DNA of 64,000 nt from Owenia fusiformis. Taxonomy: Eukaryota; Annelida; Polychaeta; Sabellida; Oweniidae. Below the pieces are notes generated by a model. The model saw only the letters and a program-made list of their open reading frames with translations, did not search any database and was not told where the DNA came from. Positions 38,801 to 54,044 of the stretch are shown in pieces. The stretch is taken from positions 1 through 64,000 of the forward strand of contig CAIIXF020000402.1 of the NCBI GenBank assembly GCA_903813345.2, in the 5' to 3' direction. The translations under genes and the position numbers were made by a program. Each line of letters begins with the position of its first letter. The stretch's first letter is position 1.

Positions 38801-41800
38801 ATCCATAAACATGATATTTTGAATAAAACGGGGCCAAAAAACGACCCCTGAAGATGCCTGGATTATTTGAGATTTTGGTGTTTTTCACTGGCCTGAAAAT
38901 GGATGGGGTAGGGGAGTGACACACCTTTTGGGCTTGTTCAAGTTAGCATTTTAATCAAATGAATGGCCACATGTTTGGTACCATCTTAAAGCTTGTCACG
39001 TCCTCTTCAATTTGGTACCCATATCATTAGGCCAGACGCTTTATTGTGACGTCACGATGGTACCAAACGATTATAAATTGAAAATTAAGCATCAAAATGC
39101 GGCAAAATAATGGTATGACTCCACCATTGTTTTGCCGTTTTACTACATGCCACAATCAACATCACTGCCAGCATATCAAACCATGCCCATTTTCCATCAA
39201 ACTTGGCCCAACTACTATCAGGTGGATGTCCTTCAAAAATCAAGTTGGCATGGTTACCAAAGCCTTATAGTTGCCATGGCAACCGTAGAAATGGGGTAAA
39301 AAATGAGAGCAAAAAAACACCCAAACCCACCATATTGGCACTAATTTATAAAATATTTCTAGACATACAAATTTTCTTAAACTTTGATATCATCTAGGAC
39401 ACTTCTAGACAACGAAAATATCAAAAATTGGGGGTAGGTTTACCACTTCGATTTTTTCTAGGCTTGGTCAAAGCAAAACTACGAAAAAAGCACTCATTTT
39501 CACTTTTGAATCACCTATTATCGCCCAAATGGCTATATTTTTTCAAGGTCAAGGTCGCCATGTTAAAAGTAGAATTACGGAGATAAATCTGCTCTTCAGA
39601 CAATGTTTGATGGCTTTTCTTCACCACGGAACAAAGATCTTTGCGCTGGTATGCCCATTTCCATGAGATAATATACGTGAAAGAGGAACTATGTCTTTAA
39701 ATGTCATCAAAACTTTATGCCAACACGTGAAAAGGCCATTTCGCACTACTTTTGGCGTAATAATTCCATAATGGAGACATGTTTTCTTATTCAGCACTAG
39801 TGTAACTGTTTTTAGGTAATTGAGACATTTCTGATAAAAATGGTATCCATAAACATGATATTTTGAATAAAACGGGGCCAAAAAACGACCCCTGAAGATG
39901 CCTGGATTATTTGAGATTTTGGTGTTTTTCACTGGCCTGAAAATGGATGGGGTAGGGGAGTGACACACCTTTTGGGCTTGTTCAAGTTAGCATTTTAATC
40001 AAATGAATGGCCACATGTTTGGTACCATCTTAAAGCTTGTCACGTCCTCTTCAATTTGGTACCCATATCATTAGGCCAGACGCTTTATTGTGACGTCACG
40101 ATGGTACCAAACGATTATAAATTGAAAATTAAGCATCAAAATGCGGCAAAATAATGGTATGACTCCACCATTGTTTTGCCGTTTTACTACATGCCACAAT
40201 CAACATCACTGCCAGCATATCAAACCATGCCCATTTTCCATCAAACTTGGCCCAACTACTATCAGGTGGATGTCCTTCAAAAATCAAGTTGGCATGGTTA
40301 CCAAAGCCTTATAGTTGCCATGGCAACCGTAGAAATGGGGTAAAAAATGAGAGCAAAAAAACACCCAAACCCACCATATTGGCACTAATTTATAAAATAT
40401 TTCTAGACATACAAATTTTCTTAAACTTTGATATCATCTAGGACACTTCTAGACAACGAAAATATCAAAAATTGGGGGTAGGTTTACCACTTCGATTTTT
40501 TTCTAGGCTTGGTCAAAGCAAAACTACGAAAAAAGCACTCATTTTCACTTTTGAATCACCTATTATCGCCCAAATGGCTATATTTTTTCAAGGTCAAGGT
40601 CGCCATGTTAAAAGTAGAATTACGGAGATAAATCTGCTCTTCAGACAATGTTTGATGGCTTTTCTTCACCACGGAACAAAGATCTTTGCGCTGGTATGCC
40701 CATTTCCATGAGATAATATACGTGAAAGAGGAACTATGTCTTTAAATGTCATCAAAACTTTATGCCAACACGTGAAAAGGCCATTTCGCACTACTTTTGG
40801 CGTAATAATTCCATAATGGAGACATGTTTTCTTATTCAGCACTAGTGTAACTGTTTTTAGGTAATTGAGACATTTCTGATAAAAATGGTATCCATAAACA
40901 TGATATTTTGAATAAAACGGGGCCAAAAAACGACCCCTGAAGATGCCTGGATTATTTGAGATTTTGGTGTTTTTCACTGGCCTGAAAATGGATGGGGTAG
41001 GGGAGTGACACACCTTTTGGGCTTGTTCAAGTTAGCATTTTAATCAAATGAATGGCCACATGTTTGGTACCATCTTAAAGCTTGTCACGTCCTCTTCAAT
41101 TTGGTACCCATATCATTAGGCCAGACGCTTTATTGTGACGTCACGATGGTACCAAACGATTATAAATTGAAAATTAAGCATCAAAATGCGGCAAAATAAT
41201 GGTATGACTCCACCATTGTTTTGCCGTTTTACTACATGCCACAATCAACATCACTGCCAGCATATCAAACCATGCCCATTTTCCATCAAACTTGGCCCAA
41301 CTACTATCAGGTGGATGTCCTTCAAAAATCAAGTTGGCATGGTTACCAAAGCCTTATAGTTGCCATGGCAACCGTAGAAATGGGGTAAAAAATGAGAGCA
41401 AAAAAACACCCAAACCCACCATATTGGCACTAATTTATAAAATATTTCTAGACATACAAATTTTCTTAAACTTTGATATCATCTAGGACACTTCTAGACA
41501 ACGAAAATATCAAAATTGGGGGTAGGTTTACCACTTCGATTTTTTTCTAGGCTTGGTCAAAGCAAAACTACGAAAAAGCACTCATTTTCACTTTTGAATC
41601 ACCTATTATCGCCCAAATGGCTATATTTTTTCAAGGTCAAGGTCGCCATGTTAAAAGTAGAATTACGGAGATAAATCTGCTCTTCAGACAATGTTTGATG
41701 GCTTTTCTTCACCACGGAACAAAGATCTTTGCGCTGGTATGCCCATTTCCATGAGATAATATACGTGAAAGAGGAACTATGTCTTTAAATGTCATCAAAA

Positions 41801-44800
41801 CTTTATGCCAACACGTGAAAAGGCCATTTCGCACTACTTTTGGCGTAATAATTCCATAATGGAGACATGTTTTCTTATTCAGCACTAGTGTAACTGTTTT
41901 TAGGTAATTGAGACATTTCTGATAAAAATGGTATCCATAAACATGATATTTTGAATAAAACGGGGCCAAAAAACGACCCCTGAAGATGCCTGGATTATTT
42001 GAGATTTTGGTGTTTTTCACTGGCCTGAAAATGGATGGGGTAGGGGAGTGACACACCTTTTGGGCTTGTTCAAGTTAGCATTTTAATCAAATGAATGGCC
42101 ACATGTTTGGTACCATCTTAAAGCTTGTCACGTCCTCTTCAATTTGGTACCCATATCATTAGGCCAGACGCTTTATTGTGACGTCACGATGGTACCAAAC
42201 GATTATAAATTGAAAATTAAGCATCAAAATGCGGCAAAATAATGGTATGACTCCACCATTGTTTTGCCGTTTTACTACATGCCACAATCAACATCACTGC
42301 CAGCATATCAAACCATGCCCATTTTCCATCAAACTTGGCCCAACTACTATCAGGTGGATGTCCTTCAAAATCAAGTTGGCATGGTTACCAAAGCCTTATA
42401 GTTGCCATGGCAACCGTAGAAATGGGGTAAAAAATGAGAGCAAAAAAACACCCAAACCCACCATATTGGCACTAATTTATAAAATATTTCTAGACATACA
42501 AATTTTCTTAAACTTTGATATCATCTAGGACACTTCTAGACAACGAAAATATCAAAAATTGGGGGTAGGTTTACCACTTCGATTTTTTTCTAGGCTTGGT
42601 CAAAGCAAAACTACGAAAAAAGCACTCATTTTCACTTTTGAATCACCTATTATCGCCCAAATGGCTATATTTTTCAAGGTCAAGGTCGCCATGTTAAAAG
42701 TAGAATTACGGAGATAAATCTGCTCTTCAGACAATGTTTGATGGCTTTTCTTCACCACGGAACAAAGATCTTTGCGCTGGTATGCCCATTTCCATGAGAT
42801 AATATACGTGAAAGAGGAACTATGTCTTTAAATGTCATCAAAACTTTATGCCAACACGTGAAAAGGCCATTTCGCACTACTTTTGGCGTAATAATTCCAT
42901 AATGGAGACATGTTTTCTTATTCAGCACTAGTGTAACTGTTTTTAGGTAATTGAGACATTTCTGATAAAAATGGTATCCATAAACATGATATTTTGAATA
43001 AAACGGGGCCAAAAAACGACCCCTGAAGATGCCTGGATTATTTGAGATTTTGGTGTTTTTCACTGGCCTGAAAATGGATGGGGTAGGGGAGTGACACCAC
43101 CTTTTGGGCTTGTTCAAGTTAGCATTTTAATCAAATGAATGGCCACATGTTTGGTACCATCTTAAAGCTTGTCACGTCCTCTTCAATTTGGTACCCATAT
43201 CATTAGGCCAGACGCTTTATTGTGACGTCACGATGGTACCAAACGATTATAAATTGAAAATTAAGCATCAAAATGCGGCAAAATAATGGTATGACTCCAC
43301 CATTGTTTTGCCGTTTTACTACATGCCACAATCAACATCACTGCCAGCATATCAAACCATGCCCATTTTCCATCAAACTTGGCCCAACTACTATCAGGTG
43401 GATGTCCTTCAAAAATCAAGTTGGCATGGTTACCAAAGCCTTATAGTTGCCATGGCAACCGTAGAAATGGGGTAAAAAATGAGAGCAAAAAAACACCCAA
43501 ACCCACCATATTGGCACTAATTTATAAAATATTTCTAGACATACAAATTTTCTTAAACTTTGATATCATCTAGGACACTTCTAGACAACGAAAATATCAA
43601 AAATTGGGGGTAGGTTTACCACTTCGATTTTTTTCTAGGCTTGGTCAAAGCAAAACTACGAAAAAAGCACTCATTTTCACTTTTGAATCACCTATTATCG
43701 CCCAAATGGCTATATTTTTTCAAGGTCAAGGTCGCCATGTTAAAAGTAGAATTACGGAGATAAATCTGCTCTTCAGACAATGTTTGATGGCTTTTCTTCA
43801 CCACGGAACAAAGATCTTTGCGCTGGTATGCCCATTTCCATGAGATAATATACGTGAAAGAGGAACTATGTCTTTAAATGTCATCAAAACTTTATGCCAA
43901 CACGTGAAAAGGCCATTTCGCACTACTTTTGGCGTAATAATTCCATAATGGAGACATGTTTTCTTATTCAGCACTAGTGTAACTGTTTTTAGGTAATTGA
44001 GACATTTCTGATAAAAATGGTATCCATAAACATGATATTTTGAATAAAACGGGGCCAAAAAACGACCCCTGAAGATGCCTGGATTATTTGAGATTTTGGT
44101 GTTTTTCACTGGCCTGAAAATGGATGGGGTAGGGGAGTGACACACCTTTTGGGCTTGTTCAAGTTAGCATTTTAATCAATGAATGGCCACATGTTTGGTA
44201 CCATCTTAAAGCTTGTCACGTCCTCTTCAATTTGGTACCCATATCATTAGGCCAGACGCTTTATTGTGACGTCACGATGGTACCAAACGATTATAAATTG
44301 AAAATTAAGCATCAAAATGCGGCAAAATAATGGTATGACTCCACCATTGTTTTGCCGTTTTACTACATGCCACAATCAACATCACTGCCAGCATATCAAA
44401 CCATGCCCATTTTCCATCAAACTTGGCCCAACTACTATCAGGTGGATGTCCTTCAAAAATCAAGTTGGCATGGTTACCAAAGCCTTATAGTTGCCATGGC
44501 AACCGTAGAAATGGGGTAAAAAATGAGAGCAAAAAAACACCCAAACCCACCATATTGGCACTAATTTATAAAATATTTCTAGACATACAAATTTTCTTAA
44601 ACTTTGATATCATCTAGGACACTTCTAGACAACGAAAATATCAAAAATTGGGGGTAGGTTTACCACTTCGATTTTTTTCTAGGCTTGGTCAAAGCAAAAC
44701 TACGAAAAAAGCACTCATTTTCACTTTTGAATCACCTATTATCGCCCAAATGGCTATATTTTTTCAAGGTCAAGGTCGCCATGTTAAAAGTAGAATTACG

Positions 44801-47800
44801 GAGATAAATCTGCTCTTCAGACAATGTTTGATGGCTTTTCTTCACCACGGAACAAAGATCTTTGCGCTGGTATGCCCATTTCCATGAGATAATATACGTG
44901 AAAGAGGAACTATGTCTTTAAATGTCATCAAAACTTTATGCCAACACGTGAAAAGGCCATTTCGCACTACTTTTGGCGTAATAATTCCATAATGGAGACA
45001 TGTTTTCTTATTCAGCACTAGTGTAACTGTTTTTAGGTAATTGAGACATTTCTGATAAAAATGGTATCCATAAACATGATATTTTGAATAAAACGGGGCC
45101 AAAAAACGACCCCTGAAGATGCCTGGATTATTTGAGATTTTGGTGTTTTCACTGGCCTGAAAATGGATGGGGTAGGGGAGTGACACACCTTTTGGGCTTG
45201 TTCAAGTTAGCATTTTAATCAAATGAATGGCCACATGTTTGGTACCATCTTAAAGCTTGTCACGTCCTCTTCAATTTGGTACCCATATCATTAGGCCAGA
45301 CGCTTTATTGTGACGTCACGATGGTACCAAACGATTATAAATTGAAAATTAAGCATCAAAATGCGGCAAAATAATGGTATGACTCCACCATTGTTTTGCC
45401 GTTTTACTACATGCCACAATCAACATCACTGCCAGCATATCAAACCATGCCCATTTTCCATCAAACTTGGCCCAACTACTATCAGGTGGATGTCCTTCAA
45501 AATCAAGTTGGCATGGTTACCAAAGCCTTATAGTTGCCATGGCAACCGTAGAAATGGGGTAAAAAATGAGAGCAAAAAAACACCCAAACCCACCATATTG
45601 GCACTAATTTATAAAATATTTCTAGACATACAAATTTTCTTAAACTTTGATATCATCTAGGACACTTCTAGACAACGAAAATATCAAAAATTGGGGGTAG
45701 GTTTACCACTTCGATTTTTTTCTAGGCTTGGTCAAAGCAAAACTACGAAAAAAGCACTCATTTTCACTTTTGAATCACCTATTATCGCCCAAATGGCTAT
45801 ATTTTTTCAAGGTCAAGGTCGCCATGTTAAAAGTAGAATTACGGAGATAAATCTGCTCTTCAGACAATGTTTGATGGCTTTTCTTCACCACGGAACAAAG
45901 ATCTTTGCGCTGGTATGCCCATTTCCATGAGATAATATACGTGAAAGAGGAACTATGTCTTTAAATGTCATCAAAACTTTATGCCAACACGTGAAAAGGC
46001 CATTTCGCACTACTTTTGGCGTAATAATTCCATAATGGAGACATGTTTTCTTATTCAGCACTAGTGTAACTGTTTTTAGGTAATTGAGACATTTCTGATA
46101 AAAATGGTATCCATAAACATGATATTTTGAATAAAACGGGGCCAAAAAACGACCCCTGAAGATGCCTGGATTATTTGAGATTTTGGTGTTTTTCACTGGC
46201 CTGAAATGGATGGGGTAGGGGAGTGACACACCTTTTGGGCTTGTTCAAGTTAGCATTTTAATCAAATGAATGGCCACATGTTTGGTACCATCTTAAAGCT
46301 TGTCACGTCCTCTTCAATTTGGTACCCATATCATTAGGCCAGACGCTTTATTGTGACGTCACGATGGTACCAAACGATTATAAATTGAAAATTAAGCATC
46401 AAAATGCGGCAAAATAATGGTATGACTCCACCATTGTTTTGCCGTTTTACTACATGCCACAATCAACATCACTGCCAGCATATCAAACCATGCCCATTTT
46501 CCATCAAACTTGGCCCAACTACTATCAGGTGGATGTCCTTCAAAAATCAAGTTGGCATGGTTACCAAAGCCTTATAGTTGCCATGGCAACCGTAGAAATG
46601 GGGTAAAAAATGAGAGCAAAAAAACACCCAAACCCACCATATTGGCACTAATTTATAAAATATTTCTAGACATACAAATTTTCTTAAACTTTGATATCAT
46701 CTAGGACACTTCTAGACAACGAAAATATCAAAAATTGGGGGTAGGTTTACCACTTCGATTTTTTTCTAGGCTTGGTCAAAGCAAAACTACGAAAAAAGCA
46801 CTCATTTTCACTTTTGAATCACCTATTATCGCCCAAATGGCTATATTTTTTCAAGGTCAAGGTCGCCATGTTAAAAGTAGAATTACGGAGATAAATCTGC
46901 TCTTCAGACAATGTTTGATGGCTTTTCTTCACCACGGAACAAAGATCTTTGCGCTGGTATGCCCATTTCCATGAGATAATATACGTGAAAGAGGAACTAT
47001 GTCTTTAAATGTCATCAAAACTTTATGCCAACACGTGAAAAGGCCATTTCGCACTACTTTTGGCGTAATAATTCCATAATGGAGACATGTTTTCTTATTC
47101 AGCACTAGTGTAACTGTTTTTAGGTAATTGAGACATTTCTGATAAAAATGGTATCCATAAACATGATATTTTGAATAAAACGGGGCCAAAAAACGACCCC
47201 TGAAGATGCCTGGATTATTTGAGATTTTGGTGTTTTTCACTGGCCTGAAATGGATGGGGTAGGGGAGTGACACACCTTTTGGGCTTGTTCAAGTTAGCAT
47301 TTTAATCAAATGAATGGCCACATGTTTGGTACCATCTTAAAGCTTGTCACGTCCTCTTCAATTTGGTACCCATATCATTAGGCCAGACGCTTTATTGTGA
47401 CGTCACGATGGTACCAAACGATTATAAATTGAAAATTAAGCATCAAAATGCGGCAAAATAATGGTATGACTCCACCATTGTTTTGCCGTTTTACTACATG
47501 CCACAATCAACATCACTGCCAGCATATCAAACCATGCCCATTTTCCATCAAACTTGGCCCAACTACTATCAGGTGGATGTCCTTCAAAAATCAAGTTGGC
47601 ATGGTTACCAAAGCCTTATAGTTGCCATGGCAACCGTAGAAATGGGGTAAAAAATGAGAGCAAAAAAACACCCAAACCCACCATATTGGCACTAATTTAT
47701 AAAATATTTCTAGACATACAAATTTTCTTAAACTTTGATATCATCTAGGACACTTCTAGACAACGAAAATATCAAAAATTGGGGGTAGGTTTACCACTTC

Positions 47801-50800
47801 GATTTTTTTCTAGGCTTGGTCAAAGCAAAACTACGAAAAAGCACTCATTTTCACTTTTGAATCACCTATTATCGCCCAAATGGCTATATTTTTTCAAGGT
47901 CAAGGTCGCCATGTTAAAAGTAGAATTACGGAGATAAATCTGCTCTTCAGACAATGTTTGATGGCTTTTCTTCACCACGGAACAAAGATCTTTGCGCTGG
48001 TATGCCCATTTCCATGAGATAATATACGTGAAAGAGGAACTATGTCTTTAAATGTCATCAAAACTTTATGCCAACACGTGAAAAGGCCATTTCGCACTAC
48101 TTTTGGCGTAATAATTCCATAATGGAGACATGTTTTCTTATTCAGCACTAGTGTAACTGTTTTTAGGTAATTGAGACATTTCTGATAAAAATGGTATCCA
48201 TAAACATGATATTTTGAATAAAACGGGGCCAAAAAACGACCCCTGAAGATGCCTGGATTATTTGAGATTTTGGTGTTTTTCACTGGCCTGAAAATGGATG
48301 GGGTAGGGGAGTGACACACCTTTTGGGCTTGTTCAAGTTAGCATTTTAATCAAATGAATGGCCACATGTTTGGTACCATCTTAAAGCTTGTCACGTCCTC
48401 TTCAATTTGGTACCCATATCATTAGGCCAGACGCTTTATTGTGACGTCACGATGGTACCAAACGATTATAAATTGAAAATTAAGCATCAAAATGCGGCAA
48501 AATAATGGTATGACTCCACCATTGTTTTGCCGTTTTACTACATGCCACAATCAACATCACTGCCAGCATATCAAACCATGCCCATTTTCCATCAAACTTG
48601 GCCCAACTACTATCAGGTGGATGTCCTTCAAAAATCAAGTTGGCATGGTTACCAAAGCCTTATAGTTGCCATGGCAACCGTAGAAATGGGGTAAAAAATG
48701 AGAGCAAAAAAACACCCAAACCCACCATATTGGCACTAATTTATAAAATATTTCTAGACATACAAATTTTCTTAAACTTTGATATCATCTAGGACACTTC
48801 TAGACAACGAAAATATCAAAAATTGGGGGTAGGTTTACCACTTCGATTTTTTTCTAGGCTTGGTCAAAGCAAAACTACGAAAAAAGCACTCATTTTCACT
48901 TTTGAATCACCTATTATCGCCCAAATGGCTATATTTTTTCAAGGTCAAGGTCGCCATGTTAAAAGTAGAATTACGGAGATAAATCTGCTCTTCAGACAAT
49001 GTTTGATGGCTTTTCTTCACCACGGAACAAAGATCTTTGCGCTGGTATGCCCATTTCCATGAGATAATATACGTGAAAGAGGAACTATGTCTTTAAATGT
49101 CATCAAAACTTTATGCCAACACGTGAAAAGGCCATTTCGCACTACTTTTGGCGTAATAATTCCATAATGGAGACATGTTTTCTTATTCAGCACTAGTGTA
49201 ACTGTTTTTAGGTAATTGAGACATTTCTGATAAAAATGGTATCCATAAACATGATATTTTGAATAAAACGGGGCCAAAAAACGACCCCTGAAGATGCCTG
49301 GATTATTTGAGATTTTGGTGTTTTTCACTGGCCTGAAAATGGATGGGGTAGGGGAGTGACACACCTTTTGGGCTTGTTCAAGTTAGCATTTTAATCAAAT
49401 GAATGGCCACATGTTTGGTACCATCTTAAAGCTTGTCACGTCCTCTTCAATTTGGTACCCATATCATTAGGCCAGACGCTTTATTGTGACGTCACGATGG
49501 TACCAAACGATTATAAATTGAAAATTAAGCATCAAAATGCGGCAAAATAATGGTATGACTCCACCATTGTTTTGCCGTTTTACTACATGCCACAATCAAC
49601 ATCACTGCCAGCATATCAAACCATGCCCATTTTCCATCAAACTTGGCCCAACTACTATCAGGTGGATGTCCTTCAAAAATCAAGTTGGCATGGTTACCAA
49701 AGCCTTATAGTTGCCATGGCAACCGTAGAAATGGGGTAAAAAATGAGAGCAAAAAAACACCCAAACCCACCATATTGGCACTAATTTATAAAATATTTCT
49801 AGACATACAAATTTTCTTAAACTTTGATATCATCTAGGACACTTCTAGACAACGAAAATATCAAAAATTGGGGGTAGGTTTACCACTTCGATTTTTTTCT
49901 AGGCTTGGTCAAAGCAAAACTACGAAAAAAGCACTCATTTTCACTTTTGAATCACCTATTATCGCCCAAATGGCTATATTTTTTCAAGGTCAAGGTCGCC
50001 ATGTTAAAAGTAGAATTACGGAGATAAATCTGCTCTTCAGACAATGTTTGATGGCTTTTCTTCACCACGGAACAAAGATCTTTGCGCTGGTATGCCCATT
50101 TCCATGAGATAATATACGTGAAAGAGGAACTATGTCTTTAAATGTCATCAAAACTTTATGCCAACACGTGAAAAGGCCATTTCGCACTACTTTTGGCGTA
50201 ATAATTCCATAATGGAGACATGTTTTCTTATTCAGCACTAGTGTAACTGTTTTTAGGTAATTGAGACATTTCTGATAAAAATGGTATCCATAAACATGAT
50301 ATTTGAATAAAACGGGGCCAAAAAACGACCCCTGAAGATGCCTGGATTATTTGAGATTTGGTGTTTTCACTGGCCTGAAAATGGATGGGGTAGGGGAGTG
50401 ACACACCTTTTGGGCTTGTTCAAGTTAGCATTTTAATCAAATGAATGGCCACATGTTTGGTACCATCTTAAAGCTTGTCACGTCCTCTTCAATTTGGTAC
50501 CCATATCATTAGGCCAGACGCTTTATTGTGACGTCACGATGGTACCAAACGATTATAAATTGAAAATTAAGCATCAAAATGCGGCAAAATAATGGTATGA
50601 CTCCACCATTGTTTTGCCGTTTTACTACATGCCACAATCAACATCACTGCCAGCATATCAAACCATGCCCATTTTCCATCAAACTTGGCCCAACTACTAT
50701 CAGGTGGATGTCCTTCAAAAATCAAGTTGGCATGGTTACCAAAGCCTTATAGTTGCCATGGCAACCGTAGAAATGGGGTAAAAAATGAGAGCAAAAAAAA

Positions 50801-52997
50801 CACCCAAACCCACCATATTGGCACTAATTTATAAAATATTTCTAGACATACAAATTTTCTTAAACTTTGATATCATCTAGGACACTTCTAGACAACGAAA
50901 ATATCAAAAATTGGGGGTAGGTTTACCACTTCGATTTTTTCTAGGCTTGGTCAAAGCAAAACTACGAAAAAAGCACTCATTTTCACTTTTGAATCACCTA
51001 TTATCGCCCAAATGGCTATATTTTTTCAAGGTCAAGGTCGCCATGTTAAAAGTAGAATTACGGAGATAAATCTGCTCTTCAGACAATGTTTGATGGCTTT
51101 TCTTCACCACGGAACAAAGATCTTTGCGCTGGTATGCCCATTTCCATGAGATAATATACGTGAAAGAGGAACTATGTCTTTAAATGTCATCAAAACTTTA
51201 TGCCAACACGTGAAAAGGCCATTTCGCACTACTTTTGGCGTAATAATTCCATAATGGAGACATGTTTTCTTATTCAGCACTAGTGTAACTGTTTTTAGGT
51301 AATTGAGACATTTCTGATAAAAATGGTATCCATAAACATGATATTTTGAATAAAACGGGGCCAAAAAACGACCCCTGAAGATGCCTGGATTATTTGAGAT
51401 TTTGGTGTTTTTCACTGGCCTGAAAATGGATGGGGTAGGGGAGTGACACACCTTTTGGGCTTGTTCAAGTTAGCATTTTAATCAAATGAATGGCCACATG
51501 TTTGGTACCATCTTAAAGCTTGTCACGTCCTCTTCAATTTGGTACCCATATCATTAGGCCAGACGCTTTATTGTGACGTCACGATGGTACCAAACGATTA
51601 TAAATTGAAAATTAAGCATCAAAATGCGGCAAAATAATGGTATGACTCCACCATTGTTTTGCCGTTTTACTACATGCCACAATCAACATCACTGCCAGCA
51701 TATCAAACCATGCCCATTTTCCATCAAACTTGGCCCAACTACTATCAGGTGGATGTCCTTCAAAAATCAAGTTGGCATGGTTACCAAAGCCTTATAGTTG
51801 CCATGGCAACCGTAGAAATGGGGTAAAAAATGAGAGCAAAAAAACACCCAAACCCACCATATTGGCACTAATTTATAAAATATTTCTAGACATACAAATT
51901 TTCTTAAACTTTGATATCATCTAGGACACTTCTAGACAACGAAAATATCAAAAATTGGGGGTAGGTTTACCACTTCGATTTTTTTCTAGGCTTGGTCAAA
52001 GCAAAACTACGAAAAAAGCACTCATTTTCACTTTTGAATCACCTATTATCGCCCAAATGGCTATATTTTTTCAAGGTCAAGGTCGCCATGTTAAAAGTAG
52101 AATTACGGAGATAAATCTGCTCTTCAGACAATGTTTGATGGCTTTTCTTCACCACGGAACAAAGATCTTTGCGCTGGTATGCCCATTTCCATGAGATAAT
52201 ATACGTGAAAGAGGAACTATGTCTTTAAATGTCATCAAAACTTTATGCCAACACGTGAAAAGGCCATTTCGCACTACTTTTGGCGTAATAATTCCATAAT
52301 GGAGACATGTTTTCTTATTCAGCACTAGTGTAACTGTTTTTAGGTAATTGAGACATTTCTGATAAAAATGGTATCCATAAACATGATATTTTGAATAAAA
52401 CGGGGCCAAAAAACGACCCCTGAAGATGCCTGGATTATTTGAGATTTTGGTGTTTTCACTGGCCTGAAAATGGATGGGGTAGGGGAGTGACACACCTTTT
52501 GGGCTTGTTCAAGTTAGCATTTTAATCAAATGAATGGCCACATGTTTGGTACCATCTTAAAGCTTGTCACGTCCTCTTCAATTTGGTACCCATATCATTA
52601 GGCCAGACGCTTTATTGTGACGTCACGATGGTACCAAACGATTATAAATTGAAAATTAAGCATCAAAATGCGGCAAAATAATGGTATGACTCCACCATTG
52701 TTTTGCCGTTTTACTACATGCCACAATCAACATCACTGCCAGCATATCAAACCATGCCCATTTTCCATCAAACTTGGCCCAACTACTATCAGGTGGATGT
52801 CCTTCAAAAATCAAGTTGGCATGGTTACCAAAGCCTTATAGTTGCCATGGCAACCGTAGAAATGGGGTAAAAAATGAGAGCAAAAAAACACCCAAACCCA
52901 CCATATTGGCACTAATTTATAAATATTTCTAGACATACAAATTTTCTTAAACTTTGATATCATCTAGGACACTTCTAGACAACGAAAATATCAAAAA

Positions 52998-54044
52998 TTG
53001 GGGGTAGGTTTACCACTTCGATTTTTTTCTAGGCTTGGTCAAAGCAAAACTACGAAAAAAGCACTCATTTTCACTTTTGAATCACCTATTATCGCCCAAA
53101 TGGCTATATTTTTTCAAGGTCAAGGTCGCCATGTTAAAAGTAGAATTACGGAGATAAATCTGCTCTTCAGACAATGTTTGATGGCTTTTCTTCACCACGG
53201 AACAAAGATCTTTGCGCTGGTATGCCCATTTCCATGAGATAATATACGTGAAAGAGGAACTATGTCTTTAAATGTCATCAAAACTTTATGCCAACACGTG
53301 AAAAGGCCATTTCGCACTACTTTTGGCGTAATAATTCCATAATGGAGACATGTTTTCTTATTCAGCACTAGTGTAACTGTTTTTAGGTAATTGAGACATT
53401 TCTGATAAAAATGGTATCCATAAACATGATATTTTGAATAAAACGGGGCCAAAAACGACCCCTGAAGATGCCTGGATTATTTGAGATTTTGGTGTTTTTC
53501 ACTGGCCTGAAAAATGGATGGGGTAGGGGAGTGACACACCTTTTGGGCTTGTTCAAGTTAGCATTTTAATCAAATGAATGGTCACATGTTTGGTACCATC
53601 TTAAAGCTTGTCACGTCCTCTTCAATTTGGTACCCATATCATGAGGTCAGACGCTATATTGTGACGTCACGATGGTACCAAACGATTATAAATTGAAAAT
53701 TAAGCATCAAAATGCGGCAAAATAATGGTATGACTCCACCATTGTTTTGCCGTTTTACTACATGCCACAATCAACCTGACTGCCAGCATATCAAACCATG
53801 CCCATTTTCCATCAAACTTGGCCCAACTACTATCAGGTGGACGTCCTTCAAAAATCAAGTTGGCATGGTTACCAAAGCCTAATAGTTGCCATGGCAACCG
53901 TAGAAATGGGGTAAAAAATGAGAGCAAAAAAAGCACCCAAACCCACCATATTGGCACTAATTTATTAAATATTTCTAGACATACAAATTTTCTTAAACTT
54001 TGATATCATCTAGGACACTTCTAGACAACGAAAAATATCAAAAA
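52998..54044 (+). repeat. Satellite copy 51, left half type A, right half mostly type B
   Basis: Up to about 53450 every diagnostic site is type A (AAGCAAAAC, CACGTG, TTGGCGTA, GTGTAACTG, CCATAAAC). From about 53510 most are type B: GAAAAATGG, ATGGTCAC, ATGAGGTCAG with CGCTATATT, AACCTGACTG, GGACGTCC, CCTAATAG and TTATTAAAT. Type A states remain in between: GCTTGTTC, CCTCTTC, CCATGCCC and GAGAGCA. The copy is a clear A/B junction. Confidence 0.85.

Larger units (their letters stand above)
4401..53449 (+). repeat. Type A satellite core, near-identical copies
   Basis: From the clean half of copy 4 to the middle of copy 51 the copies are almost identical. Runs of consecutive copies have exactly 1,045-bp spacing (5992-12262 and 23757-32117) and look identical by eye. 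The variants I noticed are one-base length changes: A7/A8 before CACCC (A8 in copies at 4946, 12262, 20622, 34206, 49868), T7/T6 after TTCGA (copies at 34206, 38384, 39428, 50911), T4/T3 in GCCGTTTTAC (32117, 37340) and A5/A4 in TTCAAAAATC (34206, 41516, 44648). One-base deletions become more frequent from about 32 kb to 53 kb, where spacing falls to 1,043-1,044 bp. The variant copies show no constant spacing, so I see no higher-order repeat. Confidence 0.93.

Noticed and set aside
4401-53449. Higher-order repeat made of several monomers
   Set aside because: Copies with shared indels recur at irregular intervals (7, 8, 13 and 15 units for A8), with no constant multimer period.
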